Shown: positions 3,936 to 8,793 of the stretch, piece after piece
Numbering within the stretch: the stretch's first letter is position 1
Layout: each line of letters begins with the position of its first letter
Made by a program: the position numbers and the translations under genes
Notes under the pieces: model-generated
What the model was told of the DNA's origin: nothing
Seen by the model: the letters and a program-made list of their open reading frames with translations, nothing else
The model's database searches: none
Source: Nitrosotalea sp.
Lineage (GTDB): Archaea > Thermoproteota > Nitrososphaeria > Nitrososphaerales > Nitrosopumilaceae
DNA: 8,793 nt
Assembly: GCA_023252335.1 (NCBI GenBank)
Contig: JAJPEA010000076.1
Span: 1-8,793 of the forward strand
Direction of reading: 5' to 3'

Positions 3936-6470
3936 ATGACCAAAACCAAAGGATCCTCATTTCTAACCTGTGCAGCGATCATATTTTCCATACTGCTAAT
4001 ACCAATAGCTAATTTTATTCCTGTAAACGCGTTAACCACAGACAATACGGTTCCAAATAGTACCAATACTGTCGGCAGTACAACATTGACAACCACCAAT
4101 TCTAGTCAAATCATTTCACCCATTGTAAACGCGACAGGTTCTACCAATGTTACTGATACAGGTGGCTCTGTTTCTATCGGAAATCCACTAGGGCTGCCGC
4201 TCCAGAACCTTACCATCCCTGTGAGCGCCTCTAGCTCGGTAGCTGGGGTCCAAGCCTTTGGCAACGGCACCATAGTTACATCACAAAATGGAGTACTGAT
4301 GACATTCTTCTTTGATCCGCAGGGACCAGCCGGAAATAATCAGGGCAAGGTAAAACCAAGCGATCCGACTATTATTGTAAAATCTGACGACCTGTCTGGA
4401 AACCAATTTAGTGGAATGTTTATGGAGCTCCAGAATCCAGATGGAAGCGACATTGCTACTGGTTATTCTCCTGCCTCATTTTCAACACAATCTGGTAAAC
4501 AATACCTAGTATACGCAAATGGTTACCAGAATTATGTGTTTAAACACTGGGATGATGGAAGCACCAATCCCTCCAGGGCAATCACGCCAACTCAATCCAT
4601 GACATTGACTGCATTCTATTCTGGAAGCACTGCTGCGCCACAACCGCCCACAGGGTTGACTGCCTCAGCTTTTTCGTCATCGAGGATCGATCTGTCATGG
4701 ACAGCCCCCACAAACTATGGCAGCTCTGCAATTACAGGATACACGATAGAGAGATCGACAGACGGCGGCGCTAGCTGGTCTACTCTAGCATCCAACACTG
4801 GAAGCACTGCAACAACATACTCTGATACAGGATTGGTATCAAGTACAACTTATGCTTACAAGGTATATGCCATAAACTCTGCAGGTACAAGCTTGCCGTC
4901 AAATATCGCATCTGCCACGACAAAATCGTCATCTGGTTCCATCACCAAGATCCAGTCTGGACTTGTGGCATCTGACTCGCTAACAAATGAGACCAAAACA
5001 CAGCAGCAACTACAGGCAAGTAATGGTAATGGTTACTGGTTCTATGGAGGCGATGCGCCTGCTGAGAATGCAAATTATAGTTTTTTCAGAGACAGTGGTG
5101 GCTTTCACATTGGCATGCAGGCACCTAAGGATGGCACATGGGCTGGATTCTACGGGGTGAGTCCAAAACACAACGCCAAGTTGTTCAACGCCCAGATAAC
5201 AAATCCGGTCAGAGCTACACAGGGCCAATTCTATGAGAATGGAATGTATGTGCAGACTGCAAACGGCAATGTAAGCTATGTCACATGCACCACATTTACA
5301 AACAACCAGGCAACTGACTGGGGCATCATCAACGCAACAGGAAACACAAACCAGGTTACAAGCTATGAAGTACTTTGGTTTGACACCAGCGCCAACCAGC
5401 CGCTTTCAAGGAATTGTAGTATAGTTACAAACGGAAACGACTTTCTTGCTGTCTACCTTGATGGCTCAAAGGTGTACGAAAAAGACAATGCCAATCTGCA
5501 AATGCCCGCACCGTTTAACGCATTTCTTGAACCCCAATCTTCAGACGGCAAGGAATTCCTAGTGGGCGCGTTTAAGAACTATTATGTTACCACAGATCAA
5601 AACATCAAAGTAACCAACCTTCCAAGCAATGCCGCAACCGTTACCATATCCAACAGCACAGGAGGTGTACTTGCCTCAGGCACCGTATCAAGCGGCAATG
5701 CCACGCTAAATGTAGGACAGTTTGCATTTCCGCTTGCTGCAACCATCAAGGTCTTTGACTCTGGCAACAACCTCATTGCATCAGGCCCTCAGAGCATTTA
5801 CGGCGGAGATGTGTATTCTGTAAACTCCTCGGGTGGAACTACAACCGGTACCACATCAAGCGGTATCGCTCTCAACAACGTCCAGTCAACATCTGGAACG
5901 GTATCAGCATCAAACCAGATCACACTCTCTAACTTTAATGCAGGAACAGGTAACAACAACATCCTGGTGGTTGGTGTGAGTGCAAACAACAACAATGCTG
6001 CATCGGTCACATTCAACGGGGTACAACTAACGCAGGCTGTATTGTCATTTTCCAACAACGATGCAGAATTATGGTACCTCAAGAACCTAACAGGAACTGG
6101 AAACATCATAGTTACAATGAATGGTCCAACACAAGCTGTTGTAGGCGCATATTCATTTTCCGGAGTAGATCAGACAAGTCCGATTCTTACCACTACCACA
6201 AACCACAACACAACACCAAGCAGCCCTTCCATATCAATTACGACAAAATCTTCAAACTCACTAGTCCTTGACTTGCCATCAATCTATGGTGGCTCTACAC
6301 TTGGCTCTTCTACATGCGCACAGCAGTGGGATGTTAACATACAAAATGCAATTACTGGTGCATCAAGCTCAGTAAAAACATCATCGCCTGCAGCTGTAAC
6401 CTGCAAGTGGACTGCAAGCAGCTCTGATTTGTGGGATGATGTCGCAGTTGAGCTAAAAGCTGCTTCATAA
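3936..6470 (+). CDS. Large secreted multidomain surface protein (InlB-like, FN3, shared module)
   Basis: An 844-residue exported protein. A Sec signal lies in the first 32 residues (hydrophobic core about 10-29, NA before a possible cut near 32). Next come a Thr/Asn/Ser-rich stretch (33-100), an InlB-like repeat domain (about 147-229, motif FKHWDDGSTNP), a fibronectin type III domain (about 235-329, motifs PTGLTAS, IDLSWTAP, TYAYKVYAIN), and a module of about 290 residues shared with the next gene (about 339-628). The module has C451 and C494, the motif YWFYGGDAPAEN, and ends with IYGGDVYSV. A C-terminal beta-rich domain (643-843) carries ILVVGVSANN and YSFSGVDQT and a cysteine pair, C794 and C823. 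I count about 14 N-x-S/T sequons, suggesting heavy glycosylation. There is no C-terminal membrane anchor or sorting motif. It is probably an envelope-associated adhesin or matrix protein; no catalytic residues are recognisable. Confidence 0.93.
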   Translation: MTKTKGSSFLTCAAIIFSILLIPIANFIPVNALTTDNTVPNSTNTVGSTTLTTTNSSQIISPIVNATGSTNVTDTGGSVSIGNPLGLPLQNLTIPVSASSSVAGVQAFGNGTIVTSQNGVLMTFFFDPQGPAGNNQGKVKPSDPTIIVKSDDLSGNQFSGMFMELQNPDGSDIATGYSPASFSTQSGKQYLVYANGYQNYVFKHWDDGSTNPSRAITPTQSMTLTAFYSGSTAAPQPPTGLTASAFSSSRIDLSWTAPTNYGSSAITGYTIERSTDGGASWSTLASNTGSTATTYSDTGLVSSTTYAYKVYAINSAGTSLPSNIASATTKSSSGSITKIQSGLVASDSLTNETKTQQQLQASNGNGYWFYGGDAPAENANYSFFRDSGGFHIGMQAPKDGTWAGFYGVSPKHNAKLFNAQITNPVRATQGQFYENGMYVQTANGNVSYVTCTTFTNNQATDWGIINATGNTNQVTSYEVLWFDTSANQPLSRNCSIVTNGNDFLAVYLDGSKVYEKDNANLQMPAPFNAFLEPQSSDGKEFLVGAFKNYYVTTDQNIKVTNLPSNAATVTISNSTGGVLASGTVSSGNATLNVGQFAFPLAATIKVFDSGNNLIASGPQSIYGGDVYSVNSSGGTTTGTTSSGIALNNVQSTSGTVSASNQITLSNFNAGTGNNNILVVGVSANNNNAASVTFNGVQLTQAVLSFSNNDAELWYLKNLTGTGNIIVTMNGPTQAVVGAYSFSGVDQTSPILTTTTNHNTTPSSPSISITTKSSNSLVLDLPSIYGGSTLGSSTCAQQWDVNIQNAITGASSSVKTSSPAAVTCKWTASSSDLWDDVAVELKAAS
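5017..5047 (+). repeat. 31-nt exact direct repeat, copy 1
   Basis: An identical 31-base stretch occurs here and at 7097-7127. It encodes the SNGNGYWFYGG core of the shared module in both surface-protein genes. Perfect identity including third codon positions stands out against the diverged sequence around it. Confidence 0.9.
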
Positions 6471-6756
6471 TTTATCTTGTCATCTGACAAAAAAGATGAG
6501 TAAATACCTACAAAGAAATAGAATTACATCCACGACTGGCATCAGTGAAATCCCCATTCTATTACAGAGACAGTGTGTGAGACATCATTGGAAGATGTTT
6601 GGTGGCATCAGAACAACTTGCAAGTGGAACTTTTAACGACAAATATTGTAAGCCAAATAATTTTGTGTAAAAATCTCTCATTACTTGTTCTAGTAAGACT
6701 ATACTACAAAAATCATAGGTAATGGGTATATGTTATGAATTACATACCTCTATGAA
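6471..6756. other. Intergenic region between the two surface-protein genes
   Basis: No convincing gene lies here. Just after the stop at 6470 are two mutually exclusive small stems: TTGTC/GACAA (6477-6481, 6486-6490) and TCATCT/AGATGA (6480-6485, 6494-6499). They may mark the 3' end of the upstream transcript, although no T-run follows. A 46-codon open frame at 6496-6636 has an unconvincing composition. The right end holds the promoter of the second surface-protein gene, so the two genes are probably transcribed separately. Confidence 0.5.
6726..6733 (+). promoter_or_regulatory. TATA box of the second surface-protein gene
   Basis: GTATATGT is centred 27-28 nt before the ATG at 6757, with no Shine-Dalgarno site between. 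This is the geometry of a leaderless archaeal promoter. An out-of-frame ATG at 6752, opening only 13 codons, lies just upstream of the true start. Confidence 0.55.
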
Positions 6757-8793
6757 ATGTCAGTACCAAAAAAGAATCTATATAATTTTATAACAGCAAT
6801 TTTCGTCGCACTTGTGATAACATCATCAGGTGTCTTGACAACAAACGCATATGCGCAGATACCATCCACAGGTATCACAAGTCCGATACAATCCCAGTCA
6901 CCATCGCCAAGTCCCACCCCAATACCTTCAGGCACTGTTCCCACAACAGGTCCAAGCCTTCCAGCTCCCACTAGCACGCCACCGCAGACAGTTGCCATCC
7001 CATCCAGCACAAATTATACTATAGGCAAGACAAGCTCCGGGCTTGTTGCATCCGACTCGTTTACAAACGAGACTGCAAGTCAGCAGCAATTGCAGTCAAG
7101 TAATGGTAATGGTTACTGGTTCTATGGCGGTGATGCACCAGCTGAGAATGCACCATATACAGTCTGGAGAGATACCCAGGGCCTACACATTGGAGCCCAG
7201 GCCCCAACAAACGGGACATATGCAGGATACTATGCAGTGACCCCTCAGACAACTGCAACACTATACCACGTCAAGGTAACAGCACCTGTAGAGACTATAC
7301 CGTCAAATGTGTCCCTCTTTGAGAACGGCATGTACGTGCAAAACGGGACCATGGATGTCAACTATGTAGTATGCAGCTCGGCCACAAGCAATATTGGAAC
7401 CCAGTGGGTAGTTGTTGGCGCAAACGGAGACGTAAACGGCGCGAATACATACACACCATTTTGGTGGACTGCCATGACACCCACCCAGCCACTCTCGGTC
7501 GACTGTACCATAATTACGAACGGTACAAACTACCTCAAGGTGCTGCTCAACAACGTTCCAGTATATGAGAGCAAGAGCCTCAAACTAAACATGTCAAGCA
7601 ACTTTATCACATTCATGGAGCCCCAGTCAAGCTACGCGGGCCAGATGCTTAACGGAACATTCCAAGACTTTTACGCTACATCAGGCGGAAATGTAACGGT
7701 TACAAACAACCCACCAGGTGCAGCCAACGTAAAGATTGTCCAGTCCATATCCTCTGGAAATGGAAATGTTCTAGTCTCAGCACCTGTAGACGCAACAGGC
7801 ACTGCGGTGCTCTATGCAGAAAACCAACCCATGCCAATCAACGCATACATCATCACATATGATGCCAAAGGGGACGCAATGGCTGAGACAAACGGCCCAG
7901 TCAACATCTACGGAGGAGACGCGTACTCTGTGAGCGGATCGGCAACATCTTATACTATTTCCTCGACAAACCCGCTCCCGCCACCAAGCAACCTTGTTGC
8001 AACTACAGTCTCCCAGTCGCAGATAAACCTGACATGGAGTGCACCTCCAACTGCTACAGCACTTGTAACTGGATACAAGATTGAACGTATGGATGGAAAC
8101 AGTGCGACATGGTCTACAGTTGTTGCAAATACAAACTCGATTTCAACTGCATATAACAACACAGGTCTTGCACCAAACACAACCTACACCTACAGGGTGT
8201 CTGCAGTGTACGGTGCTGCAGCAAGCTCGCCTACCAACACGGCATCTGCCACAACACTTGCCTTGCAGTACCAGCTTACAGTTGCCTCGAATCTTGACAC
8301 AGGCAGGGCCCTCAACGGCTTGTTCACTGTACTGTACAACTCTACTGGTCAAGGCATAGCAACTGGATTCACTCCGGCATCATTTGTACTCAATACAGGG
8401 GCACAGTATGCTGTTGCAGTAGCAAACTATGCGACATTTGTCTTTGACCACTGGATGGACAATGGCTCGACGTCAAACCCAAGACAGGTATCGATAACAT
8501 CAGATACCACGCTTACTGCAGTCTTCAAGGATACGGCAGTACAACTCTTGCCTGCAAATGGTCCTGCAGGTACACTTGTCACTGTCACGGGTACCACCTT
8601 TGCGTCCGGGACAAACATCACACTAACCTTTGACGGAACAGCCCTTGCTACAACACCTGCAATTGTTACGACCAATTCCACAGGTGGCTTTAGCGCTACA
8701 TTCCAGGTACCGCTCACCGCATCGTCCGGCACACACATCGTGACTGCATCAGATGGTACAAATGTCCACTCGGCCCTCTTTACAGTAGACTAG
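6757..8793 (+). CDS. Large secreted multidomain surface protein (shared module, FN3, InlB-like, TIG-like)
   Basis: A 678-residue exported protein, paralogous to the product of 3936-6470. The Sec signal covers residues 1-33 (KK at 5-6, core about 10-28, AYA then Q34). A Pro/Ser/Thr-rich spacer follows (about 35-85, with SPSPSPTP). The shared module runs from about 93 to 393 with GLVASDSF, YWFYGGDAPAEN, the cysteine pair C206/C250 and a terminal IYGGDAYSV. Next are an FN3 domain (about 406-500, INLTWSAP, TYTYRVSAV), an InlB-like repeat (about 504-592, FDHWMDNGSTSNP), and a TIG/IPT-like sandwich (about 594-678, GPAGTLVTVTG, ITLTFDG). FN3 and InlB-like domains lie after the module here but before it in the neighbour. 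About 16 N-x-S/T sequons suggest glycosylation. There is no C-terminal anchor. A TATA box 27-28 nt upstream supports this start. It is probably an envelope or matrix protein with binding rather than catalytic function. The stop codon is the last three bases of the window. Confidence 0.93.
   Translation: MSVPKKNLYNFITAIFVALVITSSGVLTTNAYAQIPSTGITSPIQSQSPSPSPTPIPSGTVPTTGPSLPAPTSTPPQTVAIPSSTNYTIGKTSSGLVASDSFTNETASQQQLQSSNGNGYWFYGGDAPAENAPYTVWRDTQGLHIGAQAPTNGTYAGYYAVTPQTTATLYHVKVTAPVETIPSNVSLFENGMYVQNGTMDVNYVVCSSATSNIGTQWVVVGANGDVNGANTYTPFWWTAMTPTQPLSVDCTIITNGTNYLKVLLNNVPVYESKSLKLNMSSNFITFMEPQSSYAGQMLNGTFQDFYATSGGNVTVTNNPPGAANVKIVQSISSGNGNVLVSAPVDATGTAVLYAENQPMPINAYIITYDAKGDAMAETNGPVNIYGGDAYSVSGSATSYTISSTNPLPPPSNLVATTVSQSQINLTWSAPPTATALVTGYKIERMDGNSATWSTVVANTNSISTAYNNTGLAPNTTYTYRVSAVYGAAASSPTNTASATTLALQYQLTVASNLDTGRALNGLFTVLYNSTGQGIATGFTPASFVLNTGAQYAVAVANYATFVFDHWMDNGSTSNPRQVSITSDTTLTAVFKDTAVQLLPANGPAGTLVTVTGTTFASGTNITLTFDGTALATTPAIVTTNSTGGFSATFQVPLTASSGTHIVTASDGTNVHSALFTVD
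7097..7127 (+). repeat. 31-nt exact direct repeat, copy 2
   Basis: Second copy of the identical stretch at 5017-5047, in the same reading frame of the paralogous gene. It may reflect gene conversion or strong constraint on the encoded NGNGYWFYGG core. Confidence 0.9.

Noticed and set aside
5798..6109. 103-codon open frame on the minus strand
   Set aside because: Antisense shadow of the first surface protein's repetitive Ser/Thr/Asn-rich region.
6477..6500. Possible C/D-box small RNA or attenuator (CTGA followed by GATGAG)
   Set aside because: Only one box pair with no matching outer C and D boxes at the right spacing. The two small stems are weak and no T-run follows.
6496..6636. 46-codon open frame between the two surface-protein genes
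   Set aside because: No promoter or ribosome site with good spacing and an unprotein-like mix of residues. Another frame over the same bases reads LVASEQLASGTFND, loosely like the module start GLVASDS, but it is interrupted by a stop and too short to call a remnant.
8427..8738. 103-codon open frame on the minus strand
   Set aside because: Antisense to the InlB-like and TIG-like domains of the second surface protein; Val/Ala-rich shadow composition.
1..8793. CRISPR arrays, tRNA or rRNA genes, insertion sequences
   Set aside because: No spaced repeat array, cloverleaf-like segment, transposase-like protein or flanking terminal repeats were seen. The only long exact repeat I found is the 31-nt coding block in the paralogs.

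Overview
The window looks like chromosomal DNA from an ammonia-oxidising archaeon of the Nitrososphaerota (Thaumarchaeota). This is inferred from the protein style: large secreted Ser/Thr/Asn-rich proteins built of beta-sandwich modules, a soluble two-component histidine kinase with a duplicated sensor, tiny zinc-ribbon and charged microproteins, and TATA-like boxes centred about 27 nt before ATG codons that lack Shine-Dalgarno sites. I cannot fix the genus from sequence alone.

Layout: (1) 18-716 (+) is a secreted four-cysteine protein of unknown function with a clear Shine-Dalgarno site. (2) 762-3609 (-) is a run of five co-directional genes, listed here in transcription order: an Hsp20/alpha-crystallin family protein, a histidine kinase with no transmembrane segment, a 32-residue zinc ribbon, a 99-residue conserved-looking hypothetical protein, and a 46-residue charged microprotein. 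The last faces gene 1 tail to tail. The 32- and 46-residue genes are easy to miss because of their size. (3) 3610-3935 is an AT-rich divergent intergenic region. (4) 3936-6470 and 6757-8793 (+) encode two large secreted, probably glycosylated surface proteins. They share a roughly 300-residue module, an FN3 domain and an InlB-like repeat domain, but in a different order and with different C-terminal domains.

How the genes fit together: the right half is a surface-protein locus, probably for cell envelope, adhesion or exopolymer binding, shaped by duplication and domain shuffling. The left half is a cytoplasmic signalling and stress group: the kinase probably senses an intracellular cue and signals to a response regulator or other partner outside the window, next to a small chaperone. 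Nothing in the window directly links the two halves. No rRNA, tRNA, CRISPR array, insertion sequence or integrase was seen. The strongest candidate for something undescribed is the shared surface module (339-628 in the first protein, 93-393 in the second) with its invariant cysteine pair and IYGGD motif.
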